A DNA stretch of 64,000 bases from Mycolicibacterium hodleri (lineage in GTDB: Bacteria; Actinomycetota; Actinomycetes; Mycobacteriales; Mycobacteriaceae). A program made the translations under genes and the position numbers. Where the stretch lies: the NCBI RefSeq assembly GCF_025822245.1, contig NZ_JACKTL010000020.1, positions 62,001 to 126,000 of the forward strand, written 5' to 3'. Position 1 is the first letter of the stretch. Every line of letters starts with the position of its first letter. Shown here one piece after another: positions 8,382 to 19,795 of the stretch. The notes under the pieces are model-generated. The model was given only the letters and a program-made list of their open reading frames with translations, was not told the DNA's origin and did not search any database.

Positions 8382-9173
8382 ATGCGCCTCGGTCGAATTG
8401 CCAGTCCAGATGGGGTCGCCTTCGTGAGCATCGAAGGCGACGTCGCGAACGGTGCCCTCGAGGCACGAGCCCGCGAAATCGCCGAACATCCGTTCGGCAC
8501 TCCGACGTTCACCGGTCGGTCCTGGCCGCTCGCCGACGTGCGACTGCTCGCACCGATTTTGGCGAGCAAGGTCGTGTGCATGGGCAAGAACTACGCCGCC
8601 CACGCCGCCGAGATGGGTGGCGTGGCACCGGAGGACCCGGTGATCTTCCTCAAGCCGAACACCGCGATCATCGGGCCGAACGTGCCCATCCAGCTCCCCG
8701 CGGACGCCCACCCCGTGCATCACGAAGGCGAGTTGGCCGCCGTCATCGGCAAGCCGTGCAAGGACGTTCCCGCGTCGAAGGCCGCCGAGAACATCCTCGG
8801 GTACACCATCGCCAACGACGTCTCCGCGCGCGATCAGCAGAAGAAGGACGGACAGTGGATGCGTGCCAAGGGGCATGACACCTTCTGCCCGGTCGGTCCG
8901 TGGATCGACACCGACGTCAACCCGTTCGACCTGGATCTGCGCACCGAGGTCAACGGCGAGCTACGGCAACACAGCCGAACCTCGCTGATGATCCACGACA
9001 TCGGCGCCATCATCGAGTGGGTCTCGGCGGTGATGACCCTGCTGCCGGGTGACCTGATCCTGACCGGGACGCCGGAGGGCGTCGGTCCCATCGAGGACGG
9101 CGACACCGTGAGCATCACCGTCGAGGGAATCGGAACGCTCACCAATCCCGTTGTGCGCAAGGGTAAGTCATGA
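8382..9173 (+). CDS. Fumarylacetoacetate hydrolase (FAH) family protein
   Basis: This is a 263-residue protein of the FAH/HpcE superfamily, metal-dependent enzymes that hydrolyse or decarboxylate beta-diketo-type acids. The N-terminus [11 protein letters not shown] matches the mycobacterial family (Rv2993c in M. tuberculosis). The active-site region includes [26 protein letters not shown] with H113-H114-E115, and [14 protein letters not shown]. The C-terminal [11 protein letters not shown] loop is also present. Its stop overlaps the gltX ATG (ATGA), so the two are co-translated; the link to tRNA charging is probably only transcriptional. The true substrate is unknown. Confidence 0.9.
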   Translation: MRLGRIASPDGVAFVSIEGDVANGALEARAREIAEHPFGTPTFTGRSWPLADVRLLAPILASKVVCMGKNYAAHAAEMGGVAPEDPVIFLKPNTAIIGPNVPIQLPADAHPVHHEGELAAVIGKPCKDVPASKAAENILGYTIANDVSARDQQKKDGQWMRAKGHDTFCPVGPWIDTDVNPFDLDLRTEVNGELRQHSRTSLMIHDIGAIIEWVSAVMTLLPGDLILTGTPEGVGPIEDGDTVSITVEGIGTLTNPVVRKGKS

Positions 9174-10648
9174 CCTCCACCGGAGCTGGCGTGCGGGTCC
9201 GATTCTGCCCATCGCCGACGGGAACCCCTCACGTGGGCCTGGTGCGGACGGCGCTCTTCAACTGGGCGTACGCGCGCCACACCGGTGGCGCCTTCGTGTT
9301 CCGCATCGAGGACACCGACGCCGCCCGGGACAGCGCGGAGAGTTATGCCGCCATTCTGGATGCGCTGCGCTGGTTGGGTCTCGACTGGGACGAGGGGCCC
9401 GAGATCGGCGGTCCGTACGAGCCGTACCGGCAATCGCAGCGCGGCGAGATCTACCGCGACGTCGTCGCCAAACTCCTCGAAGCGGGCGAGGTGTACGAGG
9501 CCTACTCCACCGCCGAGGAGGTCGAGGCCCGGCACGTCGCCGCCGGCCGTAATCCGAAGCTGGGCTACGACAACCACGACCGCACCCTGACCGACGCCGA
9601 CCGTGCCCGGTTCGCCGCCGAGGGACGCGCGCCCGTCCTCCGGCTCCGCATGCCCGACGAGGACATCACGTGGAACGACCTCGTGCGCGGCCCGACGACG
9701 TTCGCCGCCGGCATCGTGCCCGACTTCGCGATCACCCGCGGCAACGGGGATCCGCTGTACACGTTGGTCAATCCGGTCGACGACGCCCTGATGAAGATCA
9801 CCCACGTCCTTCGCGGCGAGGACATCCTGCCGTCGACCCCCCGCCAGATTGCGCTCTACCAGGCACTGATCCGGATCGGCGTCGCCGACCGCGTGCCCGA
9901 GTTCGCCCATCTGCCAAGCGTTCTGGGTGAGGGGAACAAGAAGCTCTCCAAGCGTGATCCGCAGTCCAACCTCTTCCTGCATCGCGACCGTGGCTTCATC
10001 CCCGAGGGGCTGCTGAACTATCTGGCGCTGCTGGGGTGGGGGATCGCCGACGACCACGACCTCTTCAGCCTCGACGAGATGGTGGCCGCCTTCGACGTGG
10101 CGAACGTCAACTCCAATCCGGCCCGCTTCGACCAGAAGAAGGCCGACGCGATCAACGCCGAGCACATCAGGATGCTCGACGTCGCGGACTTCACCGCGCG
10201 GCTGCGGGACTACTTCGTGGCGCACGGTCACGACACCGGCTTGGACGACGCCGGTTTCGCCGAGGCCGCCGCCCTCGTGCAGACGCGCATCGTGGTGCTC
10301 GGCGACGCGTGGGGGCTGCTCGAGTTCTTCGACGAGGGGTCCTACGCGCTCGACGAGAAGTCCGCGGCCAAGGAGTTGCGCGCCGACGCCGTACCCGTGC
10401 TGGACGCAGCCCTGGGAGCGCTGCAGGAGGTGGCCGACTGGACCACTGCCGCCATCGAGGCGGCGCTGAAGGCCGCGCTGCTGGACGGCCTCGAGCTCAA
10501 GCCGCGCAAGGCGTTCGGCCCCATTCGGGTGGCGGTCACCGGCTCCTCGGTCAGCCCGCCGCTGTTCGAGTCGATGGAACTGCTGGGCCGCGAGCGCAGC
10601 TTGGCCCGGCTGCGGGGTGGACGTGACCACGCGTCGGCCCAGGCGTGA
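9170..10648 (+). CDS. gltX: Glutamyl-tRNA synthetase
   Basis: This 492-residue class I aminoacyl-tRNA synthetase charges tRNA-Glu in the cytoplasm. In mycobacteria the enzyme is described as discriminating or nearly so, with tRNA-Gln charged through GatCAB. The HIGH-equivalent motif [10 protein letters not shown] is at residues 14-23 and the KMSKS-equivalent KLSKR at 258-262. The insert with [13 protein letters not shown] and the C-terminal anticodon-binding helical domain are present, so the length is complete. A tRNA-Gln and a tRNA-Glu gene lie just downstream, a neat functional association. Confidence 0.97.
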   Translation: MTSTGAGVRVRFCPSPTGTPHVGLVRTALFNWAYARHTGGAFVFRIEDTDAARDSAESYAAILDALRWLGLDWDEGPEIGGPYEPYRQSQRGEIYRDVVAKLLEAGEVYEAYSTAEEVEARHVAAGRNPKLGYDNHDRTLTDADRARFAAEGRAPVLRLRMPDEDITWNDLVRGPTTFAAGIVPDFAITRGNGDPLYTLVNPVDDALMKITHVLRGEDILPSTPRQIALYQALIRIGVADRVPEFAHLPSVLGEGNKKLSKRDPQSNLFLHRDRGFIPEGLLNYLALLGWGIADDHDLFSLDEMVAAFDVANVNSNPARFDQKKADAINAEHIRMLDVADFTARLRDYFVAHGHDTGLDDAGFAEAAALVQTRIVVLGDAWGLLEFFDEGSYALDEKSAAKELRADAVPVLDAALGALQEVADWTTAAIEAALKAALLDGLELKPRKAFGPIRVAVTGSSVSPPLFESMELLGRERSLARLRGGRDHASAQA

Positions 10649-10765
10649 AATCGGGCGCCGAAATCTTTGGTAGTGTGCTCGTCGGTCGGTGATTGCACGC
10701 GCTGGTTCGCCCCAGCGGGTGATCACTCTCCGAAACGTCCATGACCAGCGGTTTTGGACGGCAAT

Positions 10766-10840
10766 TGGGGTATGGTGTAATTGGCAACACAGCGGTTTCT
10801 GGTACCGCCATTCTAGGTTCGAGTCCTGGTACCCCAGCCA
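10766..10840 (+). tRNA. tRNA-Gln (anticodon CTG)
   Basis: The cloverleaf folds with a 7-bp acceptor stem TGGGGTA/TACCCCA. The anticodon stem GCGGT/ACCGC encloses loop TTCTGGT, giving anticodon CTG. The T arm contains GGTTCGAGTCC. The discriminator is G10837 and a CCA end is encoded at 10838-10840. Confidence 0.95.
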
Positions 10841-10925
10841 ATTTCGGTAGGTCTGCACGCGGTGTCGAGCGATTAGGTCGACGCAGTTCACCTGAGCTAT
10901 GCTGACCAACCGGAATTAGTTCTAG

Positions 10926-11000
10926 CCCCCGTCGTCTAGCGGCCTAGGACGCCGCCCTCTCACGGCGGTAGCGTGGGTTCGAATCCCATCGGGGGTACCA
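10926..11000 (+). tRNA. tRNA-Glu (anticodon CTC)
   Basis: The acceptor stem is GCCCCCG/CGGGGGT with one G-T pair. The anticodon stem CCGCC/GGCGG encloses loop CTCTCAC-like bases, giving anticodon CTC. The T arm contains GGGTTCGAATCCC. CCA is encoded at 10998-11000. It sits 85 bp after tRNA-Gln and downstream of gltX. Confidence 0.95.
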
Positions 11001-11006
11001 CCGGTG

Positions 11007-11036
11007 AAGGCGTCTACCCGTAGGGGTAGGCGCCTT
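11007..11036. terminator. Hairpin terminator between tRNA-Glu and the IclR gene
   Basis: A 13-bp stem with one G-T pair (11007-11019 with 11024-11036) and a 4-nt loop is followed by TCGTCGTC on the plus strand. It lies 6 bp past tRNA-Glu and 24 bp past the convergent IclR stop, so it may serve both transcripts. Confidence 0.7.
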
Positions 11037-11059
11037 TCGTCGTCGAGGGGTCGTCGGCG

Positions 11060-11761
11060 TCACAGGCGTTTGGTGAGGGCCTCGGCCGCGGCCAGCAGAT
11101 CGGCCGCCCACCGTGCGCCGGGCCGCCTCCCCATCCGGTCGATCGGCCCGGACACCGAGATGGCGGCCACCACCGAACCCTGCGCGTCCCGCACGGGCGC
11201 CGAGACGCTCGCCACGCCGGGCTCCCGCTCTGCCGCGCTTTGCGCCCATCCGCGCTTGCGGACCTCCGCCAGGGTGCGGTCGGTGAACTTGGCCGTGGCA
11301 AGCACGGACTGCTGGGTGGCGGGGTCGCTGTAGGCCAGGAGCACCTTGGCCCCCGAGCCCGCCGTCATCGGCAGGCGTGTGCCGACGGGCACGGTGTCCC
11401 GCAGTCCTGCAGGCGGCTCCAGGGCCACGACGCACACCCGGGACATGCCCTCCCGTCGATACAGTTGCACGCTCTCGCCGGTGATTTCGCGAAGCCTGGG
11501 CAGTACTGCCGCGCTCGCGGCGAGCAGCGGATCGTCGACCCGGCCGGCGAGTTCGTTCAAGGCCGGGCCGAGGCACCACCGACCCTCGGTGTCGCGGGCC
11601 AGCAGTCGGTGCACTTCGAGGCCCGCGGCCAGCCGGTGGGCGGTGGCCCTCGGGAGGCCCGTGCGCTCGCACAGATCGGCGAGACCACAGGGTGACTCGG
11701 CTATGACGTGCAGTACGCCCACCGCTTTGTCGAGCACGCCGATACCGCTATCCTGTCTCAT
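11060..11761 (-). CDS. IclR-family regulator of leucine biosynthesis (LtbR/NdgR-like)
   Basis: This is a 233-residue IclR-type transcription factor. An N-terminal winged helix-turn-helix (about residues 5-65, with GLADLCERTGLPRATAHRL) precedes the effector-binding domain (about 80-230). It is divergent to leuCD, the same arrangement as Rv2989 in M. tuberculosis, NdgR in Streptomyces and LtbR in Corynebacterium. Those relatives control leuCD and other amino-acid genes. The start ATG is preceded at 6 nt by a TAGTAT -10 element on the minus strand, so the mRNA is probably leaderless. Autoregulation through the shared 97-bp gap is likely but inferred. Confidence 0.88.
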   Translation of the reverse strand: MRQDSGIGVLDKAVGVLHVIAESPCGLADLCERTGLPRATAHRLAAGLEVHRLLARDTEGRWCLGPALNELAGRVDDPLLAASAAVLPRLREITGESVQLYRREGMSRVCVVALEPPAGLRDTVPVGTRLPMTAGSGAKVLLAYSDPATQQSVLATAKFTDRTLAEVRKRGWAQSAAEREPGVASVSAPVRDAQGSVVAAISVSGPIDRMGRRPGARWAADLLAAAEALTKRL

Positions 11762-11792
11762 AGGGAGATACTAGCGTCCCGTATGTTGAGAC
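11755..11792. promoter_or_regulatory. Divergent IclR/leuC promoter with nested inverted repeats
   Basis: GTCTCA at 11755-11760 and TGAGAC at 11787-11792 form one inverted repeat, and ATAC (11768-11771) and GTAT (11781-11784) another. The minus-strand -10 TAGTAT (11768-11773) and a plus-strand TATGTT (11782-11787) fall inside. This is the expected place for an LtbR/NdgR-type operator. Confidence 0.5.
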
Positions 11793-11858
11793 GCCCCGTC
11801 ACCGAAACCGGTGCGACTGCAGCGCCCTCTGCCGTCGCCCGAAGGGATGAAGAGAGTC

Positions 11859-13301
11859 ATGACCGGAACCCCAGGCACACCACGCACCATGGCAGAGAAG
11901 GTGTGGGCCGACCACGTCGTGGCCCACGGCGCGGGACAGGACGCCGCGCGCGAGCCCGATCTCATCTACGTCGACCTGCACCTCGTCCACGAGGTCACCA
12001 GCCCGCAGGCGTTCGACGGACTTCGGTTGGCGGGACGGCCCGTTCGCCGCACCGATCTGACCATCGCCACCGAAGACCACAACGTGCCGACGAAGGACAT
12101 CGACAAGCCGATCGCCGATCCGATCTCGCGCACCCAGGTCGAGACGTTGCGGCGCAACTGCGCCGAGTTCGGGGTCCGCCTCTATCCGATGGGTGACGTC
12201 GAACAGGGCATCGTCCACATCATCGGGCCGCAGCTGGGCCTGACCCAACCGGGTATGACGATCGTCTGCGGTGACAGCCACACCTCGACCCACGGTGCGT
12301 TCGGGGCCCTCGCGATGGGCATCGGCACCTCCGAGGTCGAGCACGTGCTCGCCACGCAGACCTTGCCGTTGCGGCCCTTCAAGACAATGGCGGTCAACGT
12401 CGACGGGGTGCTGCCCCCGGGCACCAGCGCCAAGGACGTCATCCTGGCCGTGATCGCCAAGATCGGCACCGGCGGTGGGCAGGGCTACGTCATCGAATAC
12501 CGCGGCAGCGCCATCGAAGCGCTGTCGATGGAGGGTCGGATGACCGTCTGCAACATGAGCATCGAGGCGGGCGCGCGCGCCGGCATGGTGGCACCGGACG
12601 AGACCACCTTCGCCTACCTGAAGGGCCGTCCGCATGCCCCCGCGGGCGCCGACTGGGACGCCGCCGTCGAGGCATGGAGCCAGTTGCGCACCGACGAGGG
12701 AGCCGAATTCGACACCGAGGTCTACCTCGACGCCGCCGAGTTGAGCCCATTCGTCACCTGGGGCACCAACCCCGGCCAGGGTGTCCCGCTGAGCGCCTCG
12801 GTCCCCGATCCAGAACTGATGTTCGACGAAGGGGAGCGTCAGGCGGCCGAGAAGGCGTTGGCGTACATGGATCTTCAGCCGGGAACCGCGATGCGCGACA
12901 TCAAGATCGACACGGTGTTCGTGGGCTCCTGTACGAACGGCCGCATCGAAGATCTGCGGATCGTCGCGGACATCCTGCGGGACAGAAAGATCGCCGACGG
13001 GATGCGGATGCTGGTCGTGCCAGGGTCGATGAAGGTCCGGGTGCAGGCCGAATCCGAAGGGCTGGGCGACATCTTCGTCGCGGCCGGGGCCGAATGGCGA
13101 CAGGCCGGCTGCTCCATGTGCCTCGGCATGAATCCCGATCAGCTCGCACCGGGGGAGCGCTGCGCGGCGACGTCGAACCGAAACTTCGAAGGGCGGCAAG
13201 GCAAGGGCGGCCGTACCCACCTCGTCTCGCCCGCGGTGGCCGCGGCAACGGCCATCCGCGGCACCCTGTCCTCACCCGCCGACCTGCCCCAGAATCGCTA
13301 G
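11859..13301 (+). CDS. leuC: 3-isopropylmalate dehydratase large subunit
   Basis: This 480-residue aconitase-family subunit isomerises 2-isopropylmalate to 3-isopropylmalate in leucine synthesis, together with LeuD. The 4Fe-4S ligands are C358 (in FVGSCTNGR) and C418 and C421 (in [10 protein letters not shown]). Substrate and cluster regions such as [16 protein letters not shown] are intact. I chose ATG 11859 ([16 protein letters not shown]) because homologues begin there. Upstream in-frame ATGs at 11811 and 11847 add non-conserved residues. An AAGGGA lies 11 nt upstream. leuD follows after 9 bp, so the two form an operon. Confidence 0.97.
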   Translation: MTGTPGTPRTMAEKVWADHVVAHGAGQDAAREPDLIYVDLHLVHEVTSPQAFDGLRLAGRPVRRTDLTIATEDHNVPTKDIDKPIADPISRTQVETLRRNCAEFGVRLYPMGDVEQGIVHIIGPQLGLTQPGMTIVCGDSHTSTHGAFGALAMGIGTSEVEHVLATQTLPLRPFKTMAVNVDGVLPPGTSAKDVILAVIAKIGTGGGQGYVIEYRGSAIEALSMEGRMTVCNMSIEAGARAGMVAPDETTFAYLKGRPHAPAGADWDAAVEAWSQLRTDEGAEFDTEVYLDAAELSPFVTWGTNPGQGVPLSASVPDPELMFDEGERQAAEKALAYMDLQPGTAMRDIKIDTVFVGSCTNGRIEDLRIVADILRDRKIADGMRMLVVPGSMKVRVQAESEGLGDIFVAAGAEWRQAGCSMCLGMNPDQLAPGERCAATSNRNFEGRQGKGGRTHLVSPAVAAATAIRGTLSSPADLPQNR

Positions 13302-13310
13302 GAGACAGCC

Positions 13311-13904
13311 ATGGAAGCCTTCCGTACCCACACCGGGATCGGCGTTCCCCTGCGCCGCACCAACGTCGACACCGACCAGATCATCCCCGCGGTGTACCTG
13401 AAGCGGGTCACCCGAACGGGTTTCGAGGACGGGCTGTTCGCCGCCTGGCGCAACGACCCCTCGTTCGTCCTGAACCTCCCGCCGTTCGACAAGGGTTCGG
13501 TTCTGGTGGCGGGCCCCGACTTCGGCACCGGGTCCTCCCGCGAGCACGCCGTGTGGGCGCTCATGGATTTCGGATTCCGGGTGGTGATCTCGTCCCGGTT
13601 CGCCGACATCTTCCGCGGGAATTCGGGGAAGGCGGGTCTTCTGGCCGCCGAAGTCGCCCAGGACGATGTGGAAATCCTGTGGAAGTTGATCGAGCAGCAA
13701 CCGGGCCTGGAAATCACTGTGAACCTGGAGGATCGAAGCATCCACGCGGGAACGGTCATGGTGCCGTTCACGATTGACGACTACACCGCATGGCGACTGC
13801 TCGAGGGCCTGGACGATATAGGCCTTACGCTGCGCAAACAGGACGACATCACCGCCTTCGAGGCGGACCGGCCGAGCTGGAAGCCGCGCACCGTTTCGGT
13901 GTGA
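13311..13904 (+). CDS. leuD: 3-isopropylmalate dehydratase small subunit
   Basis: This 197-residue partner of LeuC forms the swivelling domain of the heterodimeric isomerase. The motifs [14 protein letters not shown] at the N-terminus and [13 protein letters not shown], which binds substrate, are present. A GGAGA ribosome-binding site lies 8 nt before the ATG. The gene ends 202 bp before hupB. The gap contains a 12-bp GC-rich palindrome (13961-13972) but no convincing intrinsic terminator. Confidence 0.97.
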   Translation: MEAFRTHTGIGVPLRRTNVDTDQIIPAVYLKRVTRTGFEDGLFAAWRNDPSFVLNLPPFDKGSVLVAGPDFGTGSSREHAVWALMDFGFRVVISSRFADIFRGNSGKAGLLAAEVAQDDVEILWKLIEQQPGLEITVNLEDRSIHAGTVMVPFTIDDYTAWRLLEGLDDIGLTLRKQDDITAFEADRPSWKPRTVSV

Positions 13905-14030
13905 CGGGGGGTCTGGCGGGGCCGAAATCACCCCCAGCAAGCCCGTTTTGGGACCGCCGTACCACCGGTGGTGTGGGGCAACCCGATTGCCGAATTTGGC
14001 GCCAGCTATTCCTGAAATTGGGCGTGGCTC

Positions 14031-14060
14031 TTGGAAATCAGCGGTGTAAAGGTTTACCGT
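14031..14060 (+). promoter_or_regulatory. hupB promoter
   Basis: A -35-like TTGGAA (14031-14036) and a -10 TACCGT (14055-14060) are separated by 18 bp. A perfect 12-bp palindrome GTAAAGGTTTAC (14046-14057) overlaps the -10 and could be a regulator site. A GGAGG at 14096-14100 precedes the ATG at 14107. Confidence 0.5.
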
Positions 14061-14106
14061 AGCTTTCAGTTGGCTCAAGGTGGGCCACAGGCTTCGGAGG
14101 TTTTGC

Positions 14107-14820
14107 ATGAACAAGGCAGAGCTCATCGACGTCCTCACGGACAAGTTGGGCACCGATCGTCGGCAGGCGACCGCCGCCGTGGAGAACGTCGTCGACACCA
14201 TCGTGCGTGCCGTCCACAAGGGCGACAGCGTCACCATCACCGGCTTCGGCGTGTTCGAGCAGCGTCGCCGCGCCGCCCGTGTTGCGCGAAATCCGCGCAC
14301 CGGTGAGACCGTCAAGGTCAAGCCGACGTCCGTCCCGGCATTCCGTCCAGGGGCACAGTTCAAGGCGGTTGTGTCTGGCGCACAGCGTCTCCCGTCGGAG
14401 GGCCCCGCCGTGAAGCGCGGTGCCACCGCCGCACCCGCCAAGAGGACCGCCGCCAAGAAGGCAGTCAAGAAGGCTGCGACGAAGGCGCCGGCCAAGAAGA
14501 CGGCCGCCACGAAGGCGCCCGCGAAGACCGCCGCCACCAAGGCGCCGGCCAAGAAGACCGCCGCCACGAAGGCGCCGGCCAAGACCGCCGCCACCAAGGC
14601 GCCGGCCAAGAAGACCGCCGCCACCAAGGCGCCGGCCAAGAAGACCGCCGCCACCAAGGCTCCGGTCAAGAAGGCTGCCGCCACCAAGGCGCCGGCCAAG
14701 AAGACCGCTGCCACGAAGGCTCCGGTCAAGAAGGCTGCCGCCACCAAGGCGCCGGCCAAGAAGACCACCGCCACCAAGGCACCCGCGAAGAAGGCTCCCG
14801 CCAAGAAGGGCCGCAAGTAG
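14107..14820 (+). CDS. hupB: Nucleoid-associated HU protein with Lys/Ala tail
   Basis: This 237-residue mycobacterial HU homologue (HupB/Hlp/MDP1) compacts DNA. Residues 1-90 form the HU fold, starting [16 protein letters not shown], with the DNA-clamp arm around [14 protein letters not shown]. The remaining 140 or so residues are a basic, Ala/Lys/Pro-rich tail of tandem [10 protein letters not shown] units resembling histone H1. I chose ATG 14107 over the in-frame 14080 because HU proteins start at MNKAEL and a GGAGG lies in front. The tail is encoded by near-identical DNA repeats and so is prone to length change. Confidence 0.96.
   Translation: MNKAELIDVLTDKLGTDRRQATAAVENVVDTIVRAVHKGDSVTITGFGVFEQRRRAARVARNPRTGETVKVKPTSVPAFRPGAQFKAVVSGAQRLPSEGPAVKRGATAAPAKRTAAKKAVKKAATKAPAKKTAATKAPAKTAATKAPAKKTAATKAPAKTAATKAPAKKTAATKAPAKKTAATKAPVKKAAATKAPAKKTAATKAPVKKAAATKAPAKKTTATKAPAKKAPAKKGRK
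14476..14808 (+). repeat. Tandem 27-33-bp repeats inside hupB
   Basis: About ten imperfect direct repeats encode K-A-P-A/V-K-K-T/A-A-A-T. Third-position differences are few, so several neighbouring units are nearly identical at DNA level (for example around 14520-14650). They are coding repeats, not CRISPR: there are no unique spacers. Confidence 0.85.
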
Positions 14821-14851
14821 CAGCAGTTCCGGATTCACTTCCGGTACAAGG

Positions 14852-14882
14852 CACGCCGTGGATCGCTCAGATCCACGGCGTG
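14852..14882. terminator. Hairpin between hupB and mutT1
   Basis: A perfect 13-bp stem (14852-14864 with 14870-14882) and a 5-nt loop lie 31 bp after the hupB stop and 14 bp after the convergent mutT1 stop. The T-tract is weak on both strands. It probably ends both transcripts. Confidence 0.7.
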
Positions 14883-14896
14883 TCTGCGTGTGGGGA

Positions 14897-15832
14897 CTAC
14901 CCGTCGGCGGCCAGGGGGCTGCCGATGTGATCGGCGGCGATCAGCGTGCCGCCGGCCAGCGACAGCACCCAGGTGCTGCCCTTGCGATTGCGTGACTTGT
15001 CCGGTCGCACGCCGTCGCGATCGCACCACCACGCGATGAGATCCGGAATCACCTTGCCCTGCGAGCAGACCACCGGCGTGCCGTCGGTCGTGGCGATCTC
15101 GAGGAGGCGCCGTCGGGCCGGACCGTGACTGTCGGCGTACGCCTCTTCGGTCAGCGTGGGCTCGTCCTGGATCGGCACGCCCAACTCCTCGGCCAGCGGG
15201 CCCACCGTCTGCTCACACCGCACCCGCGGGGCTGCGTGCACCTCGGTCGCACCGAAGGCCAACAGCTGCCCCACCAAGGATTCGGCCTGCGCCCGCCCGT
15301 GCTTGTCCAACGGGCGATTGCGGTCGTCACCCTTGTATCTGGCCTTGCTGCCTGCGGTTCCGTGCCGGACGACGAGCACCGTACGGGTGTCGGCCGGCTT
15401 CTTGACGAAGCGCCGCAGTACCTTCCGGTCGAGGGGATACTGCAGTCGTTTGAGGGCGTCGGCGGGGGACAACCAGACGAGCTGGTCGACCTCGTCGTTG
15501 GGGGCGAACTCGCCGCCGATCGCGCGCGCGGCCCAGTACCGCACGTGTTTGACACCGGAGTCCACGGGATAGCTGACCGCAGCGAGCCGCCGGCCCAACT
15601 CCGATGCGTAACCGGTCTCCTCGAGGACTTCGCGCACCGCGGTCACGGGTTCGGTCTCACCGGGGTCGACCTTGCCCTTGGGCAGTGACCAGTCGTCGTA
15701 GCGCGGTCGGTGCACGACCGCCACCACCGGTGTGGTGGCGTCACTCGAGCTCTCGTCGTCGGGTCGCCACAGCACGGCGCCCGCCGCCGAGGTCACCTTG
15801 GTGGCCGTCGACGACGGCGATTTCTTCGTCAC
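14897..15832 (-). CDS. mutT1: MutT1 Nudix hydrolase with histidine-phosphatase domain
   Basis: This 311-residue two-domain protein sanitises the nucleotide pool by hydrolysing 8-oxo-(d)GTP and related (di)nucleotides. The Nudix box starts at G53, with E59, R67-E68 and E71-E72 in the canonical pattern. A C-terminal histidine-phosphatase domain follows, with R156-H157-G158 as its catalytic motif. This fusion is characteristic of mycobacterial MutT1 (Rv2985). It lies 66 bp downstream of ppk on the same strand and is probably co-transcribed with ppk and cofC. Confidence 0.95.
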   Translation of the reverse strand: MTKKSPSSTATKVTSAAGAVLWRPDDESSSDATTPVVAVVHRPRYDDWSLPKGKVDPGETEPVTAVREVLEETGYASELGRRLAAVSYPVDSGVKHVRYWAARAIGGEFAPNDEVDQLVWLSPADALKRLQYPLDRKVLRRFVKKPADTRTVLVVRHGTAGSKARYKGDDRNRPLDKHGRAQAESLVGQLLAFGATEVHAAPRVRCEQTVGPLAEELGVPIQDEPTLTEEAYADSHGPARRRLLEIATTDGTPVVCSQGKVIPDLIAWWCDRDGVRPDKSRNRKGSTWVLSLAGGTLIAADHIGSPLAADG

Positions 15833-15898
15833 CTCAACTCCTGCAGGTCATTCGAGAACGTGACGACCAACACGCCACCCGCCGGCGATGCGACGGCG

Positions 15899-18073
15899 TC
15901 ACGGATGCCGGTGACGTTCCATCAGCGAGACCTGGTGGTCTCGCACCGTCTGACCCTCCTGCGGCGACGCGGTCCAGTGACCGTCGGGCGCCAATTCCCA
16001 GCACCTGGTCGTCGGGTCCATGGCCGACTCGAATACGTCATTGAGTTGTTCGGACAACCGCGGATCCTTCACCTGTGCCATCACCTCGACGCGACGGTCG
16101 AGATTACGATGCATCATGTCGGCACTGCCGATCCAGAACTCGTCGATGGCGCGAAAGTGAATGATTCGCGAATGCTCGAGGAACCGCCCGAGAATCGACC
16201 GGACGGTGACGTTCTCGGAAAACCCTGGAACTCCCGGCCGGAGCGCGCAAATCCCACGCACCACGACCTCCACCGGCACCCCTGCCTGCGAGGCCCGGTA
16301 GAGCGCGTCGATGACCTGCTCGTCGACGAGTGCGTTGGCCTTCACCCGAATACGCGCATCGGCGCCGTCTCGGTGTGCCGCGATCTCGCGTTCGATCCGC
16401 TCGACGATGCCCCTGCGGACTCCGTACGGAGCGACCAGCAGATTGCGGTACGACACCTTGCGGGAGTACCCGGTAAGGGAATTGAACAGATCGGTGAGGT
16501 CGGCACCGATGTCGGGGGACGCCGTCAACAACCCCACGTCCTCGTACAGGCGCGAGGTCTTCGGGTTGTAGTTGCCCGTGCCGATGTGGCAGTACCGCCG
16601 AATGGTCGAGCCCTCACGGCGCACGACGAGGCATGTCTTGCAATGGGTCTTGAGACCGATCAGGCCGTAGACGACGTGGACGCCGGCCTGTTCCAGGGCG
16701 CGGGCCCACTTGATGTTGGCCTGCTCGTCGAAGCGGGCCTTGATCTCGACGAGTGCCACGACCTGCTTGCCCGCCTCGGCGGCGTCGATGAGCGCGCTGA
16801 CGATTGGCGAATCGCCCGACGTGCGGTACAGGGTCTGCTTGATGGCAAGGACGTTCGGATCCGCGGCCGCCTGCTCGATGAAGCGTTGCACCGTCGTGGA
16901 GAACGAGTCATACGGGTGGTGCACCAACACGTCACCGTCGCGCAGGGTCGCGAAGATGCTCTTGGGCGTCTCCCGCTCGCCGAACGCCGGCGGCGTCGCG
17001 GGCACGAAGGGCGGATCCTTGAGGGCGGGCCGGTCGACCCCGTAGATCTGCCACAGCGACGACAGGTCGAGCAGGCCCGGCACCTCGATTACGTCGCCCG
17101 GGTGGACGTCGAGTTCTCGCAGCAGGAGTTCGAGCATGTTCTCGGTCATGTCGTCGGCGACTTCCAGCCGCACCGGCGAGCCGAACCGGCGACGCGCGAG
17201 TTCACGCTCGAGTGCCTGCAGGAGGTCCTCGTCGCGGTCCTCCTCGACCTCGAAGTCGGCGTTGCGGGTGATGCGGAAGGCGTGGTGCTCCACGACCTCC
17301 AACCCGGGGAACAGCACCGAGAGGAACGCCGAGATCAACTCTTCCATCGGGAGGAAGCGGATGGCCGCGCCACCCTCGCGCGGACCGAGTTCGACGAAGC
17401 GGTCGACGTTGTCGGGGACCTTGATTCGGGCGAAGTGTTGCGTGCCGTCCTCGGGCTGCCGGACGGTGATCGCCAGGTTCAGGCTCAACCCGCTCACGAA
17501 GGGGAACGGGTGGGCGGGGTCGACGGCCAGTGGCGTGAGGACCGGGAACACCTGCTCGTGGAAGTACACCGACAGCCGGGCGCGCTCGTCGTCGTCGAGT
17601 TGGGCCCACGTCACCACGATGATGCCCTCGTCGGCGAGCGCGGGCCGCACCGACTCCATGAACACCTTGGCGTGCCTGCTGGCCAACTGCTGCGTGCGTT
17701 CGCCGATGCGCCGCAACTGCTCGCGCGGCGACAATCCGTCGGCCGAGCGAACGGACAGTCCCATCTCGTCGCGGCGCTTGAGACCGGCGACGCGAACCAT
17801 GTAGAACTCGTCGAGATTCGACGAGAAGATCGCCAGGAACTTGGCCCGCTCCAACAGCGCCAGCGACGGATCGGCCGCCAGCGCGAGCACGCGCGAGTTG
17901 AAGTCGAGCCAGCTCAGCTCGCGGTTGAGGTAGCGGTCGTCGGGCAGGGCTTCGGACTCGGAGGTGTCGACCACACCCGTCGTGGTGGCCGGCGGGGCGT
18001 CGGGCGTGCTGCCGTCCGATACCCAGCCTGCGGTGGAAGGTCGTGTCTCGGCTTCGGTCACAGAGGAGATCAT
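15899..18073 (-). CDS. ppk: Polyphosphate kinase 1
   Basis: This 724-residue enzyme makes inorganic polyphosphate from ATP through a phosphohistidine. The N-terminal and head domains start with [19 protein letters not shown], followed by two PLD-like catalytic domains. The autophosphorylated histidine is H496 in [21 protein letters not shown] chose ATG 18073 ([12 protein letters not shown]). The longer in-frame extension upstream to 18202 would overlap cofC and is not conserved-looking. The first 55 residues are variable and probably disordered, as usual in mycobacteria. The gene lies 22 bp after cofC. Confidence 0.96.
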   Translation of the reverse strand: MISSVTEAETRPSTAGWVSDGSTPDAPPATTTGVVDTSESEALPDDRYLNRELSWLDFNSRVLALAADPSLALLERAKFLAIFSSNLDEFYMVRVAGLKRRDEMGLSVRSADGLSPREQLRRIGERTQQLASRHAKVFMESVRPALADEGIIVVTWAQLDDDERARLSVYFHEQVFPVLTPLAVDPAHPFPFVSGLSLNLAITVRQPEDGTQHFARIKVPDNVDRFVELGPREGGAAIRFLPMEELISAFLSVLFPGLEVVEHHAFRITRNADFEVEEDRDEDLLQALERELARRRFGSPVRLEVADDMTENMLELLLRELDVHPGDVIEVPGLLDLSSLWQIYGVDRPALKDPPFVPATPPAFGERETPKSIFATLRDGDVLVHHPYDSFSTTVQRFIEQAAADPNVLAIKQTLYRTSGDSPIVSALIDAAEAGKQVVALVEIKARFDEQANIKWARALEQAGVHVVYGLIGLKTHCKTCLVVRREGSTIRRYCHIGTGNYNPKTSRLYEDVGLLTASPDIGADLTDLFNSLTGYSRKVSYRNLLVAPYGVRRGIVERIEREIAAHRDGADARIRVKANALVDEQVIDALYRASQAGVPVEVVVRGICALRPGVPGFSENVTVRSILGRFLEHSRIIHFRAIDEFWIGSADMMHRNLDRRVEVMAQVKDPRLSEQLNDVFESAMDPTTRCWELAPDGHWTASPQEGQTVRDHQVSLMERHRHP

Positions 18074-18095
18074 CCCCCATGTCCGGTCGGGCGTG

Positions 18096-19790
<1,695 letters not shown>

Positions 19791-19795
19791 AGGTC

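Noticed and set aside
10766..11000. tRNA genes as an integration site for a mobile element
   Set aside because: No integrase, no duplicated tRNA 3' end and no foreign cargo lie next to them. The IclR-leuCD neighbours are core genes.
13961..13972. ACCACCGGTGGT palindrome between leuD and hupB
   Set aside because: It is too short and lacks a T-tract. A regulatory role cannot be supported without comparison.
14476..14808. Regular direct repeats considered as a CRISPR array
   Set aside because: The repeats are contiguous and in frame within hupB. They have no spacers and encode the known Lys/Ala tail; no cas gene is present.
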